A stretch of DNA of 46,601 nt, taken from JBDSZL01 sp039925145. Lineage in GTDB: Bacteria; Acidobacteriota; Vicinamibacteria; Vicinamibacterales; SCN-69-37. How positions within the stretch are numbered: the stretch's first letter is position 1; the number at the start of each line of letters is the position of its first letter. The translations under genes were made by a program, and so were the position numbers. This document shows positions 26,008 to 34,673 of the stretch, piece after piece. The DNA lies in NCBI GenBank assembly GCA_039925145.1, contig JBDSZL010000006.1:1-46601 (forward strand), in the 5' to 3' direction. A model generated the notes under the pieces. That model was not told the origin of the DNA and searched no databases. It saw only the letters and a list, made by a program, of their open reading frames with translations.

Positions 26008-26442
26008 TCAATTCTTGAACGGGTTGTGGATCGTGACACCTGCGACGGTCTGCCCTGCATTCAGATCCTCGGACAACAGGCGACGCGCACCGCTGCGGGC
26101 AGCGACAGCGACAATCAACGCGTCCCAAAATCCGAGCCTCGCGTGATCCTCGATCTGAAACGCGGCCTTGATGTCGGCCGTGGTGATGCCCTCCACACAC
26201 CAGGGCGCGTAGGTGTCCAGGACGCTTCTTGCCTCGGGCTTCGTGAGCGGCTTCCGTATTTTGCGAGTGACGTTGACGTAGAACTCCTGAAGTACCTGCG
26301 TACTGAGCACGCCAGCTCGGTCGGTCCAGAGTCCTCGGATGAGCCGCTCGGCGACCTCGTGTTTGCGTCCAGCGTCGACGTCGTGCGCGTAGATCAGCAC
26401 GTTCGTGTCGACGAACGTCCTATCGTTCGTGCCACTGGTCAC
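26008..26442 (-). CDS. vapC: PIN-domain toxin (VapC family)
   Basis: A 144-residue PIN-domain ribonuclease. The first acidic residue lies in FVDTNVLIYAHD (Asp12), a conserved Glu in LQEFYVNV (about residue 53), and the acidic pair in the FWDALIVAVA motif (Asp near 107) with LLSEDLNAG further on. Together these form the Mg-binding pocket typical of VapC. Members of this family cleave RNA, often tRNA; the target here is unknown. The start GTG at 26442 overlaps the end of the antitoxin gene by 23 bp, the usual sign of a coupled antitoxin-toxin operon. Confidence 0.9.
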   Translation of the reverse strand: MTSGTNDRTFVDTNVLIYAHDVDAGRKHEVAERLIRGLWTDRAGVLSTQVLQEFYVNVTRKIRKPLTKPEARSVLDTYAPWCVEGITTADIKAAFQIEDHARLGFWDALIVAVAARSGARRLLSEDLNAGQTVAGVTIHNPFKN

Positions 26443-26668
26443 GCGTAGCCTCGATGCGGCCGCCTAGGTGGAACCCCTCATCGAGGAGGGCGAGGGCGCG
26501 TCGTTGGGCGAGTTCGTACGCGTCGTCCTCCCCAACCAACGACTCGATCTGCTGGGCGAGCAATCCGCTGATGGACGTGTTTCGCCGTGCCGCCAGGACC
26601 TTGGCCTTTCGCAGCGTGCGTCGACCGAGCCTGACTGTGATGTTCTGCGTGGATTCTGTGGTGGCCAC
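26420..26668 (-). CDS. vapB: Ribbon-helix-helix antitoxin (VapB-like)
   Basis: An 82-residue antitoxin. The N-terminal strand TQNITVRLGRRTLRKAK followed by two helices (AARRNTSISGLLAQQIE) is a ribbon-helix-helix DNA-binding fold. The acidic C-terminal half (VGEDDAYELAQRRAL...) would wrap the PIN toxin. Start GTG 26668 has GAGGAG six bases upstream; a TTG at 26674 is in frame but too close to the ribosome site. Overlaps vapC by 23 bp. It should repress its own promoter through the palindrome at 26681-26699. Confidence 0.85.
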   Translation of the reverse strand: MATTESTQNITVRLGRRTLRKAKVLAARRNTSISGLLAQQIESLVGEDDAYELAQRRALALLDEGFHLGGRIEATRDQWHER

Positions 26669-26680
26669 AGGCAACTCCTC

Positions 26681-26699
26681 TGCACGTATTATACGTGCA
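26681..26699 (-). promoter_or_regulatory. vapBC promoter/operator: perfect palindrome over the -10 box
   Basis: TGCACGTAT/T/ATACGTGCA is a perfect 9+1+9 palindrome. On the minus strand its centre reads GTATAATAC, a consensus TATAAT -10 box. A weak -35 candidate (TGCACA) lies 16 bp upstream. The ribosome site GAGGAG starts 1 base downstream of the palindrome, so the leader would be very short. The layout fits autorepression by VapB(C). Confidence 0.65.
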
Positions 26700-26782
26700 G
26701 CACGTGAGCTGTGCAGCGCCCCCCCCGTGCCAATAAGGTGTGAAGATCACCGGGGGCTTGACAACCGGACGCCTCATAGAAG

Positions 26783-26868
26783 GAAGCATTAGCGACATAA
26801 AGCGGCGTTCTCAGACATCCGCCCCGGTGGGTGTCCCCTTCCCCGGTCCCTCGCTCTCTCTGACACAG
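26783..26868 (-). repeat. Dispersed 85-bp repeat, copy B
   Basis: Nearly identical to 15648-15732, with the same right end CTCTCTCTGACACAG. On the minus strand it carries a leader, a GAGAACG ribosome-like site and ATGTCGCTAATGCTTCC, giving a short frame (MSLMLPSMRRP) that leads nowhere. The flanks (26700-26782 and 26869-27052) show no recognisable gene. Confidence 0.75.
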
Positions 26869-27052
26869 CTGCGGCTCAGGGAGAGCCCGAGGTGCCAGGC
26901 GCGGGCGACCGCCCGGCATGTCGGAGAACGGGTCAGCGTCATGAACACTCTCCTTTCGGTTCCGGGACCGCCCGCCGGTGACTTCGCTGCGAGTCGACGA
27001 ACGCTGCAAACGCGCGGCCTTGCAGCGAGCCCTATGGAGGTCAATCGGAGGG

Positions 27053-27217
27053 ATGGGGATAGCCGCGGTCATCCTGCTGGCGGTATTTGTCGCCTCGGCA
27101 TTGACAATCCTCGCGGCTGGCGCTGTGCTTGAAATCGCATTGGGCGGGGCGCCGGATTTTCTTCGGCCGCCGTCGAGGGTCGGCCCGCACCCCCGCGGAA
27201 TGACATGTGTGCGATGA
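27053..27217 (+). CDS. Possible small single-pass membrane protein
   Basis: A 54-residue frame beginning MGIAAVILLAVFVASALTIL, a strong transmembrane helix, then a short polar tail rich in Pro/Arg. ATG 27053 is preceded by GGAGG, which abuts the start, and by another GGAGG twelve bases upstream. An in-frame GTG at 26978 would add 25 basic residues. No family is recognised. It could be the surviving piece of a larger gene truncated beside repeat copy B. Confidence 0.3.
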   Translation: MGIAAVILLAVFVASALTILAAGAVLEIALGGAPDFLRPPSRVGPHPRGMTCVR

Positions 27218-27298
27218 GCCTTCACCTGAGCCGCGGCGAGCGCCGTGGGCGTCAACGTGCTTGTGGGCCCGCGATGGCTCGCTGGCTTGCTGGCCCGT

Positions 27299-27691
27299 TC
27301 AGGGGCGGCGAGTCGCTCGAATGATGGCATCCAGGTGATTGAGGTACTTCTCGAGCGCACGTCGGCCGGCCGCGGTCAGACGGTAATCAGTCCGCGGTGT
27401 GCGGCCTTCGAAACTCTTGTCGCATGAAACGTAGCCGGCGTCTTCAAGCTTGCGGACATGGCCGCCCAGATTGCCATCCGTCGCACTCAATGCGGACTTC
27501 AGCTCCGTGAAGGACAACGACATATCATCCGTGGCCGCCAAAGCGCTGACGATGCCAAGCCGCATGCGGTCGTGGAGCAGGCGATCGAGCGAGGTCGCGA
27601 TCTCGGAGGCCGGAGTGGTGCTGGCTGTTCGCACCGAGCTCTCGCGCTGAGCCCTTGTACTGACTTGGCGCACCGCGCTCGATTTAGCCAC
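27299..27691 (-). CDS. Winged-helix transcriptional regulator (MarR/ArsR-like)
   Basis: A 130-residue regulator. A basic N-terminal arm precedes a winged helix-turn-helix at about residues 37-115: LHDRMRLGIVSALAATDDM, then SFTELKSALSATDGNLGGHV as helix-turn-recognition helix, then the wing RTPRTDYRLTAAGRRALEKY. This profile is the single-domain type that often pairs with a multi-pass membrane protein. Start GTG 27691 overlaps the last 8 bases of the membrane protein gene, so the two are co-translated. It probably controls this operon or the neighbouring hydrolase genes; this is inference. Confidence 0.85.
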   Translation of the reverse strand: MAKSSAVRQVSTRAQRESSVRTASTTPASEIATSLDRLLHDRMRLGIVSALAATDDMSLSFTELKSALSATDGNLGGHVRKLEDAGYVSCDKSFEGRTPRTDYRLTAAGRRALEKYLNHLDAIIRATRRP

Positions 27692-28274
27692 CGTGATACC
27701 TCGCAATGTACGCGCCGAATCCCACATGGAGTCCGCCGAACCCGATCCCGAGCCAGACGTTGCCCCACTCCGGCAGTGTCAGTGACGCCGCGATCCCGGC
27801 TGCCATGAAGCACCCTCCCAGCGCGCGGACCACCGGCACGCTGAACATGCCGCCGGTAAGCACCCCGACGCCGTACAACAGCAGCCACACGGGCGCCATG
27901 ACGCTGAAATTCCGCAACACCCACAGGTCATAGGTGATCGCTCCGCCGGCGACGAGCGGGGCCGCCGTCCCCAATGCAAACCTGCGCGCGTTCTTGCCCG
28001 TGAGCGTGATGCCGGCCCGCCGCGCCTTCCACGTCATTGCGGCCAGCTCAACGACAACGGCGAGTGACGCAGCGCCAAGCCACGTCGCGAGCCAGCGTTC
28101 GTCAGTCGGCTGCCGAGCGCCGACAACTGCGGCAATCAGTCCGATGACACCCGTGACGACGCCGCCGGCGCCAGGAACGGCGGTGAAGGCAGACGAGCGC
28201 TCCATCGCAGACCTGATGTAGGTGAGATCATCTGCCGCCCGGTCGCTGATGATGCGAGGCTGAGGCTCGGACAC
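27684..28274 (-). CDS. Multi-pass membrane protein paired with the winged-helix regulator
   Basis: A 196-residue protein with a short polar N-terminus (about 1-32), then about six hydrophobic segments (around 36-52, 62-80, 97-115, 120-142, 148-165, 168-185). The AERSSAF-like entry (IRSAMERSSAFTAVPGAG) and helix packing resemble membrane proteins commonly encoded before a one-domain winged-helix regulator in this phylum. Function unknown. Start GTG 28274 has no clear Shine-Dalgarno; an internal ATG at about 28205 is an alternative but would remove the polar segment. Stop TAA lies within the regulator's first codons. Confidence 0.7.
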   Translation of the reverse strand: MSEPQPRIISDRAADDLTYIRSAMERSSAFTAVPGAGGVVTGVIGLIAAVVGARQPTDERWLATWLGAASLAVVVELAAMTWKARRAGITLTGKNARRFALGTAAPLVAGGAITYDLWVLRNFSVMAPVWLLLYGVGVLTGGMFSVPVVRALGGCFMAAGIAASLTLPEWGNVWLGIGFGGLHVGFGAYIARYHGG

Positions 28275-28292
28275 AAGAGGGGTACTCTACCG

Positions 28293-29612
28293 CTACTTCT
28301 CCTTCGTAAAGACTCGGTCGCCCTGAGGCCTCTTGATCGTCATCTGATCTTTCGCGACATCGAACTCCACGGTCACGCCTGGCGCGATCTGGAACGTGGT
28401 CTCTGCGGTAGCTTCGAGAGGGACGCAGCCTTGTCCCGCAGGCTGAATGAAGAGCGTCTGGCCGTCTCTGGTGATGCCCATCCTCGCCGGCGTTCCGGCA
28501 ATCGTGTAGTTTCCGACGTACCGTTCGAGCACGTCCGCGCTCACGTTGAACGCCTCGAGTGAGGGGATCTGGAACGGCCGATTCCAATAGACGTCGAACA
28601 CGCCGGTGACGATGTCGCGTACCGGGTAGATTTTCGCGTTCGTGGCATAGGCCAGCGCTAGCCTTTCTTCCGGACAGTAGGTCAGCCACGCGCCGGAATT
28701 GGCGCTTCCACCCGTGTGCCCGTAACAAGTCCTGCCAGCGAACGAATGGGGCTCGAACCCCATCCCCTCCCCGTCCCGCATTGTCGTCATCAGCGCCAGG
28801 CTCTCCTTCGAGACGAGTTTGAGGTCGAACAGACCCTTGATGAATGCCACCATGTCTGCGGTGGTCGACACGATCCGACCGGCGCCGGCCACGACGCTGA
28901 AATCGATCTCCTCGGCCTCCCGCCAGTTACCGATGTAGGTGTAGGAGAGCGCCTCGTTCTTTGCCGGATTCATCTTGGCGGTGCCGGCAGAGGTGTTCCT
29001 GAGCCCGAGCTTCGAGGTGATGCGATCGCGCAGCGCATCCGGATACGGTTTGCCGCCTGCCTTTTCGACGACAAAGCCGAGGAGGCTGTAGCCGGCATTG
29101 CTGTAGCGATGCATCGTGTCGGGTTCGAAGGTGGGCTTGCCCTGAGCGATGCGGGCCACGATCTCGTCCTCCGTTCTCGACTGCCGCCCGAACACGCCGT
29201 CCGGTTCAATCTCCGGAAGACCGCTCCGGTGGTGGAGGATCTGCGCGATGGTGATGCGGCCGGCGTTCGGGATCTGCGGGAAGAACTTGTCGAGCGTGTC
29301 CGTGAGCTTCAACCGTCCTTCCTCGACGAGTTGGAAGATCATCACCGCGGTGTAGGTTTTCGTGATTGACCCGATGCGGTAGCCGGTGTCCGCGTTCAGC
29401 GGTCTCTTCTCGGTGTCGGTGATCTGGCTGTAGCCGAAGGAGCGGCGGTAGATGACCTCACCGTCCCTGGCGAGGGTCACCCCTCCCATCCCTTTGTTCT
29501 TTTCGAGGAGCCGGTCGAACAGCAGATCAAGCTTCGCAGTGTCGAAGGTCTGGGCGTAACCGCCGGCGGACCACGCGACGACCAGCAAGGAAGCGAACAG
29601 GCGTGTCTTCAT
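28293..29612 (-). CDS. Serine hydrolase, class C beta-lactamase/AmpC-like family
   Basis: A 439-residue exported protein: signal peptide (1-20), then a beta-lactamase-like domain with SxxK at Ser82-Lys85 (GSITKTY), YxN at Tyr170-Asn172 (RYSNAGYS) and the KTG-equivalent HTG (CYGHTGGSANS). A C-terminal lipocalin-like extension (about 345-439) starts at LERYVGNYTI. Family members are D-aminopeptidases, esterases or peptidases rather than true beta-lactamases. Start ATG 29612 was chosen because it begins the signal peptide; the frame extends to 29660. An AT-rich stretch upstream (29625-29670) probably holds its promoter. Confidence 0.9.
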   Translation of the reverse strand: MKTRLFASLLVVAWSAGGYAQTFDTAKLDLLFDRLLEKNKGMGGVTLARDGEVIYRRSFGYSQITDTEKRPLNADTGYRIGSITKTYTAVMIFQLVEEGRLKLTDTLDKFFPQIPNAGRITIAQILHHRSGLPEIEPDGVFGRQSRTEDEIVARIAQGKPTFEPDTMHRYSNAGYSLLGFVVEKAGGKPYPDALRDRITSKLGLRNTSAGTAKMNPAKNEALSYTYIGNWREAEEIDFSVVAGAGRIVSTTADMVAFIKGLFDLKLVSKESLALMTTMRDGEGMGFEPHSFAGRTCYGHTGGSANSGAWLTYCPEERLALAYATNAKIYPVRDIVTGVFDVYWNRPFQIPSLEAFNVSADVLERYVGNYTIAGTPARMGITRDGQTLFIQPAGQGCVPLEATAETTFQIAPGVTVEFDVAKDQMTIKRPQGDRVFTKEK

Positions 29613-29946
29613 GCGCCAGACGCTATCGCAGATGACTTTGTAATGTAAAGAACTATTCAAAAATAATCAGCCGAGCACCACTGCAAGAAAGTGGCACTCG
29701 TTGTTCACTGAATGTTCTTCCTCTCCACGGTCCATTTTGAATCGCGGTATAAGGTACAGCCGTCACCCACGGAACATTCTGGAAGCGGACGTGTCACCTT
29801 GCAGTCGCCACTTCAGCGCTCGCTTGCTGTCGTGCGGCTCACGGCGCTGCGGCCAGCCTGCCGGTCTCGCGGGGAGCGGTCCTCGGCGGATGACATCCTC
29901 AACGTGGCGTGCTCCGCCGGCGGCGTCGAACCGCGGCTCGGCTTGC
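29613..29946. other. Intergenic region between two serine hydrolase genes
   Basis: The first 60 bases are clearly AT-richer than the surroundings. On the minus strand they contain a TTTACA hexamer followed after 16 bases by GATAGC, a weak promoter candidate for the hydrolase at 28293. The remaining 250 bases show no supportable gene, repeat or terminator. Confidence 0.3.
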
Positions 29947-31548
29947 TTACGGCTTGGCAACCATCTTTCCGGTCACAGGCGCCTGGTTCTGACCTGCTGG
30001 CCCAGCGGGAGGGCGAGCCGCTCGTGGTTCTTCGATCGTCAGGCGCACCGTGCCGGCCTCTTCGGAGAACTTGTACAGAACGGTCTCGGCACCGATGCTC
30101 TCCTCGACAAAACGTGTGGTGACCGCCAGTGTGTCGGGGGCGGACCACGCAAAACTGGCCGCGACGCGATACGGCGTGCCAGGCACCAGGTAGTGGGCAT
30201 CCCGGGATTTCGACGGAGTCGATGGCCTGAGCAGGCTGTTCACCTTAAGGGTGCTCGCCACCCAGGAGCCGTTTCCCATCTTGACGGAGGCTTGCGAGCC
30301 GGACCGTGTCACGGCGATCTCACCCACGCCCTGTTCGCCGAATGCGAACGAGACGCTTTCGATGCCGAGTCGATTCGGGTCCAGCTGGAATGTGTGACCC
30401 GCAATCTTTGCCGCGAGTGCGGCGTTGGTGGCTGCGCTGGGTGGTGCGGCTAGTTTGAGCGAGGCCAGCCGCTCGCGCAGCGTGCTGTTGCCCGTGTCGT
30501 CTGCCGGCAATGTGCCAGCATCCTTCATCGCGGGCAGCAAGTGATCCCACACGAGGTCCAGCTCTTTTTGGGTACTTCCCGAGGCGTTAGAGGTCAACAC
30601 GACCACCGCGTCCTTGTCGGGAAGCAGCAGGACGAACTGTCCCCCCAGACCGTCTAGTCGGGACGAATTGTGCCTGCCGCGCCACATCTGGTACCCGTAG
30701 CCCTGCGCCGAATCAACGCCTGATCCGCTATTGGCGATGTGACGAGACGTGGCCTCCGCGACCCAACTTTCCGGCAGGAGCTGTTTGCCGTTCCACTTGC
30801 CACGCTGCACCAACAGCTGGCCGAACTTGGCGAGGTCTTCCGTACGGAAGCGCAGGCCCAGCATTCCCATATTGATGCCCTGCGGACTCAGGTCCCAGTC
30901 GACACCTCGAATGCCCAGCGGTTCGAAGATCCGAGGCCGCAGGTACTCGAAGAGGGTGTCACCGGTCACCTGCTGGACGATCGCGGACAGCATGAAGGTG
31001 GCGTAGTTGTTATAGAGGAAGACCGTCCCCGGCTCGAGTACGGGCTCGGTCTCCAGGAACGACCTGATCCAGTCATCGCTCCCCCTGGGGTTGGCGGCAG
31101 GCTGCTGGCCGACCGACATGGTCAGGAGGTCCTTGATGTCGAGCTCCCGAGTACGGGGCCCAAGCGTATCGGGCAGCGAATTCGGAAAGAATGAGACGAC
31201 CTTGTCGGAGATCTTCAGGCGCCCTTCCGCAACCGCCAGGCCGATACCTGTCGCCGCGAACGTCTTGCTGGCTGAGAACAGCACGTGCTTGTAAGCGGGA
31301 CCGTATGGATTCCACCAGCCTTCGCTGACGACCTTCCCGTGCCTCACGACCATGAAACTGTGGATCTCGATGCCTGATTTTTCGGCGGCGTCCAGGAACT
31401 GGATGATCCCCGCCGAAGAGACACCCTGAGATTCCGGCGTGCTCCTGGGAAGGCTCGCGGCGATCTGCGCTGGTGCAGGCGACGGGACTGACAGGAGGAT
31501 TGCCAGGCAGAGTCCAGTCATGAGAGTTCGAATCACTCGTGGCGTCAT
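29947..31548 (-). CDS. Serine hydrolase, beta-lactamase-related, with C-terminal extension
   Basis: A 533-residue exported protein, a different subfamily from its downstream neighbour. Signal peptide 1-28; catalytic SxxK at Ser92-Lys95 (LFSASKTFAATG); YNN in VFLYNNYATF as the YxN motif; the third motif is replaced by LDGLGGQFVLLLPD. It belongs to the type with RSTPESQGVSS near residue 35 and HSFMVVRHGKVVSEGWW. A C-terminal beta-rich domain (about 380-515) starts near AGHTFQLDPN, and the tail is Pro/Ala-rich. The substrate is unknown. ATG 31548 starts the signal peptide; the frame reaches 31572. The histidine-kinase gene ends 65 bp upstream on the same strand. Confidence 0.9.
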   Translation of the reverse strand: MTPRVIRTLMTGLCLAILLSVPSPAPAQIAASLPRSTPESQGVSSAGIIQFLDAAEKSGIEIHSFMVVRHGKVVSEGWWNPYGPAYKHVLFSASKTFAATGIGLAVAEGRLKISDKVVSFFPNSLPDTLGPRTRELDIKDLLTMSVGQQPAANPRGSDDWIRSFLETEPVLEPGTVFLYNNYATFMLSAIVQQVTGDTLFEYLRPRIFEPLGIRGVDWDLSPQGINMGMLGLRFRTEDLAKFGQLLVQRGKWNGKQLLPESWVAEATSRHIANSGSGVDSAQGYGYQMWRGRHNSSRLDGLGGQFVLLLPDKDAVVVLTSNASGSTQKELDLVWDHLLPAMKDAGTLPADDTGNSTLRERLASLKLAAPPSAATNAALAAKIAGHTFQLDPNRLGIESVSFAFGEQGVGEIAVTRSGSQASVKMGNGSWVASTLKVNSLLRPSTPSKSRDAHYLVPGTPYRVAASFAWSAPDTLAVTTRFVEESIGAETVLYKFSEEAGTVRLTIEEPRAARPPAGPAGQNQAPVTGKMVAKP

Positions 31549-31613
31549 CGCTGTGTGTCCCTTTCGGCGCAAGAAATGCGGTGGGCGGATTATAGCGTCC
31601 CAAGGCGCCGCCG

Positions 31614-34469
31614 CTACGCTGTGAATGAGACAACCGGATGCAAGGCGGGCACGCTCACGACGAGGTGCTGGGCGATCACCTCGAAGAATTCGACGGGGTC
31701 AATCGGTTTCGTCAGATATCCGTCCATCCCCGCCGCGAGACAGCGAGCCTCATCTTCTTTCATCGCGTGCGCCGTCATGGCGATGATTGGGAGATGCAGT
31801 CCTGTGGACCCTTCTCGCTGCCGAATGATCGCTGTGCACTCGAAACCGTCCATCTCTGGCATCTGCACGTCCATGAGCGCACATCCGAACCAGCCAGGCA
31901 CCGATTCACCCAAGATCGTGAGCGCCTCCCGACCGTGATTCGCGACCACGACCGTGTACCCGCGCTTTTCGAGCATGCGCTTGGCCACCAGTTGATTGAC
32001 GGTGTTGTCCTCAATGAGCAGAATGCGCCCGGCTTGGCGCGCTTCGCGCAGAGAATGGCGCGTGACGAGCGCCGGCCGATCCCGTTGAGCCGAACCGCCA
32101 GCCAGCGCCAGCACGATAGCGCTGAACAGCTCCGACCGCTTGATCGGCTTCGTGAGGTACGCCGCGACGCCCAGTTCTGTGCACCGGGCCGCATCACCCC
32201 ACTGGCCCGTCGACGTCAGCATTACCACGGTGGCACCCGCGATAGTCGGGTCGTTCTTGATGGCCCGTGCCAGCGAAAACCCGTCAGCATCCGGGAGCCG
32301 GGCATCCGTCAACACGAGACGGAACGGTCTCCGTGCCGCCTGCGCCGAGCGCATCATAGAGAGTGCTTCCGGCACGTTGGCAGCCGTTGTGGGGACCATG
32401 CGCCACGCCAGCAGCATCGCTTCGAGCACGCCTCGGTTCGTCGCATTGTCCTCGACGATGAGCGTGGGCAGATCTCGCAGAGCCGAAAAGTCTGGTATGG
32501 CCGTTGTGACAGCCGCCGTTGCCAACGCCAACTTTGCGGTGAAGTAGAAAGTACTCCCCGTTCCAGGTTCACTCTCCACCCAGAGGCGCCCTCCCATCAG
32601 CTGTACGAGCTGTGATGCGATGGTCAGGCCCAGCCCGGTGCCGCCATGCGTGCGCGTCGTGGAGCCGTCGGCCTGCGTAAAAGCCTCGAAGACCAGCCGT
32701 TGACGATCGAGCGGAATGCCGACGCCTGTGTCCTTCACAGACAACTGCAGCATCACATGTCCTGATGCTGCCGCCTCCTGGGTGACGCGAAGTACGACCT
32801 CACCCTTCTGAGTGAACTTGATGGCGTTCCCCAGCAGGTTGACGAGAATCTGCCGGAGGCGCCCGGGGTCACCGTTCAACGCGTGTGGGATGTCCGCATC
32901 GATATCGACGATGAGCTCGAGCCCCTTCTGGTGCGCCCTCAGCGCCAGTGTGTTTGCGGTGTCTCCGATGGCATCGTGCGGGTCGAAATCGATCGGGTCG
33001 AGATCGAACTTCCCAGACTCCATCTTGGAGAAGTCCAGGATGTCGTTGATGACGGTCAGCAGCGCATCGGCCGAGGACTTGACGATTCCCAAGTACTCCC
33101 GTTGTTCGGACGTCAGGTCGCTGTCCAGCACGAGATCGGTCATCCCGATGACGCCGTTCATGGGCGTCCGGATTTCGTGACTCATGGTCGCCAGGAATTC
33201 GCTCTTGGCTAGATTCGCCGCCTCGGCTGCGTCCTTCGCCCTGACGAGCTCGGCCTCGGCCAGGTTGCGATCCGTGGTGTCCTTCACGATCCCGACGACT
33301 TTCAGTGGATCCCCGCGGGAGCTCAGCACGACCCGGCCCTGCACAGCAATCCAATGCAGGGACGCGTCCGGCCAACGAATGCGAAATTCGGTGGCGAACG
33401 CGCCGTGCCTCAGCGCTTCTCCGAGAATGTTGCGAACCGCAGTCTGGTCCTCGGGGACGACACACGCGAACAGATTCGCGGAACGCCATTCGTGTTGAAG
33501 GGTGCGGTAGCCAAAAATCTGATCATGTCTGAGCGATCGCACCACCGTATCCGTCGCGAGGTCCAACTCCCAGGTGCCCATGTCTCCTGCATCCAGAGCC
33601 ATGTTCGTTCGCCGTTCGGCGTCAGCGCGCTGATCGCTCTCCCGGTAGGCACGTTGCGCCAGGTGAGTCGTCAACCCGAAAATCGTCGCCATGCCCCAGC
33701 CGCCGCACAAGATCACCGCGGGCAGCGGGGCGAACGGGGCGTGGCCCCCAGCGATAAGCGCTTGCCACAAGCCGAGCGTGCCCGTGGCGACTGCCATCGC
33801 CACGCTGATCGGCAACCAGCGCGGAGTGCCCGCAGCATCGGACTCGAGGTGCCAAGCCAGAGCAACCAGGCCGGCGCCGAGCACCCAGAGACCCATCGCC
33901 GCGTGCAGCGACAGACGTGTGAGGCCGCCCCAACCAAAGGCGTCGCTCGACCCCAGCACGAATCCCATGCTCGTCGCCATCCCGACGGCCGACACCATCG
34001 AACCGCTCAGCCCGAGCGTAAGCGCCGACCCCTTCGACGCGGTTCTCGTTGCGGTCATCAACCCCACGGCGCTCATGGCAAAGCAAATGGCCCCCACGGG
34101 TGACATGCGCCCAGGACTCGAAAGCTTGACGTTGATATAGGACGGCCCAAGAAGTTCGTCGATGCCAACATTCACGCCGAAGACATACTCGACGATGGTG
34201 AGGACGCTCAGAAGGCTGACCGCTGCAGCACACACCAGGACAACCCAATGTGAACTTCGACGAACAGCCATGAAGAGGGCCAGCCCGCACAGCAGGAAGC
34301 ATGCGGCAGCATTGCGCGTCATCGGCGGCAGGTGCGGCTGGAGCTGAACCAGCGCTGGGGTCTGAGAGAACCAGCCGATCAGCACGCTGAGACCCAATCC
34401 GACGATGAGCACTGCCGAACCGGTCGCCAGGTGCGTCGGCCAGAGTCTCAGATGCACTGATGCAGACAC
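31614..34469 (-). CDS. Hybrid sensor histidine kinase with PAS and two receiver domains
   Basis: A 951-residue membrane sensor kinase. About seven or eight hydrophobic helices occupy residues 15-270. A PAS-type domain follows (about 285-405; TWELDLATDTVV, EFRIRWPDASLHWI). HisKA carries the phospho-His at 431 (SHEIRTPMNG), and HATPase_c spans about 530-645 (N-box LLGNAIKFTQ, G1 DTGVGIP, G2 GGTGLGL). Receiver 1 (about 668-785) has phospho-Asp 722 in LTDARLPDADG and Lys in YLTKPI. Receiver 2 (about 815-930) has Asp867 in LMDVQMPEMDG and the same TKPI. No Hpt domain or output regulator is encoded nearby, so the phosphorelay partner is elsewhere. Start GTG 34469 with GGGA upstream; the frame is open to 34646 through repeat DNA. 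Confidence 0.95.
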   Translation of the reverse strand: MSASVHLRLWPTHLATGSAVLIVGLGLSVLIGWFSQTPALVQLQPHLPPMTRNAAACFLLCGLALFMAVRRSSHWVVLVCAAAVSLLSVLTIVEYVFGVNVGIDELLGPSYINVKLSSPGRMSPVGAICFAMSAVGLMTATRTASKGSALTLGLSGSMVSAVGMATSMGFVLGSSDAFGWGGLTRLSLHAAMGLWVLGAGLVALAWHLESDAAGTPRWLPISVAMAVATGTLGLWQALIAGGHAPFAPLPAVILCGGWGMATIFGLTTHLAQRAYRESDQRADAERRTNMALDAGDMGTWELDLATDTVVRSLRHDQIFGYRTLQHEWRSANLFACVVPEDQTAVRNILGEALRHGAFATEFRIRWPDASLHWIAVQGRVVLSSRGDPLKVVGIVKDTTDRNLAEAELVRAKDAAEAANLAKSEFLATMSHEIRTPMNGVIGMTDLVLDSDLTSEQREYLGIVKSSADALLTVINDILDFSKMESGKFDLDPIDFDPHDAIGDTANTLALRAHQKGLELIVDIDADIPHALNGDPGRLRQILVNLLGNAIKFTQKGEVVLRVTQEAAASGHVMLQLSVKDTGVGIPLDRQRLVFEAFTQADGSTTRTHGGTGLGLTIASQLVQLMGGRLWVESEPGTGSTFYFTAKLALATAAVTTAIPDFSALRDLPTLIVEDNATNRGVLEAMLLAWRMVPTTAANVPEALSMMRSAQAARRPFRLVLTDARLPDADGFSLARAIKNDPTIAGATVVMLTSTGQWGDAARCTELGVAAYLTKPIKRSELFSAIVLALAGGSAQRDRPALVTRHSLREARQAGRILLIEDNTVNQLVAKRMLEKRGYTVVVANHGREALTILGESVPGWFGCALMDVQMPEMDGFECTAIIRQREGSTGLHLPIIAMTAHAMKEDEARCLAAGMDGYLTKPIDPVEFFEVIAQHLVVSVPALHPVVSFTA

Positions 34470-34594
34470 GTCACATCCCTGAGTCTTCTCGAATTTCGAC
34501 TCATGGGTACGGTAGGCAGTCTCAGGAGTGCTGTCTGTATGCTTTTGGACACCCCCGCTGCGCCCTTGCGCGAGCCTTGCAGAGGCGCGCCGCG

Positions 34595-34673
34595 GACACC
34601 GGGTGTAGCACTTCAACACCCGGTGTCCTCTCTCGCACTTCAACACCCGGTGTTTCGTCTCGCACTTCAGTAC
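34595..34673. repeat. Palindrome array, left copy (flanks the dehydrogenase gene)
   Basis: Three 11-bp palindromes ACACC(G/C)GGTGT at 34596, 34616 and 34643 are separated by CCTCTCTCGCACTTCA-type linkers; the last two are exactly 27 bp apart, and a degenerate fourth linker follows. The first 58 bases match the array at 35691-35775 almost base for base and in the same orientation. The stop codon of the dehydrogenase lies in the last linker. Confidence 0.85.

Noticed and set aside
31638..32615. Plus-strand ORF opposite the histidine kinase
   Set aside because: Antisense to the receiver and kinase domains; no recognisable protein.
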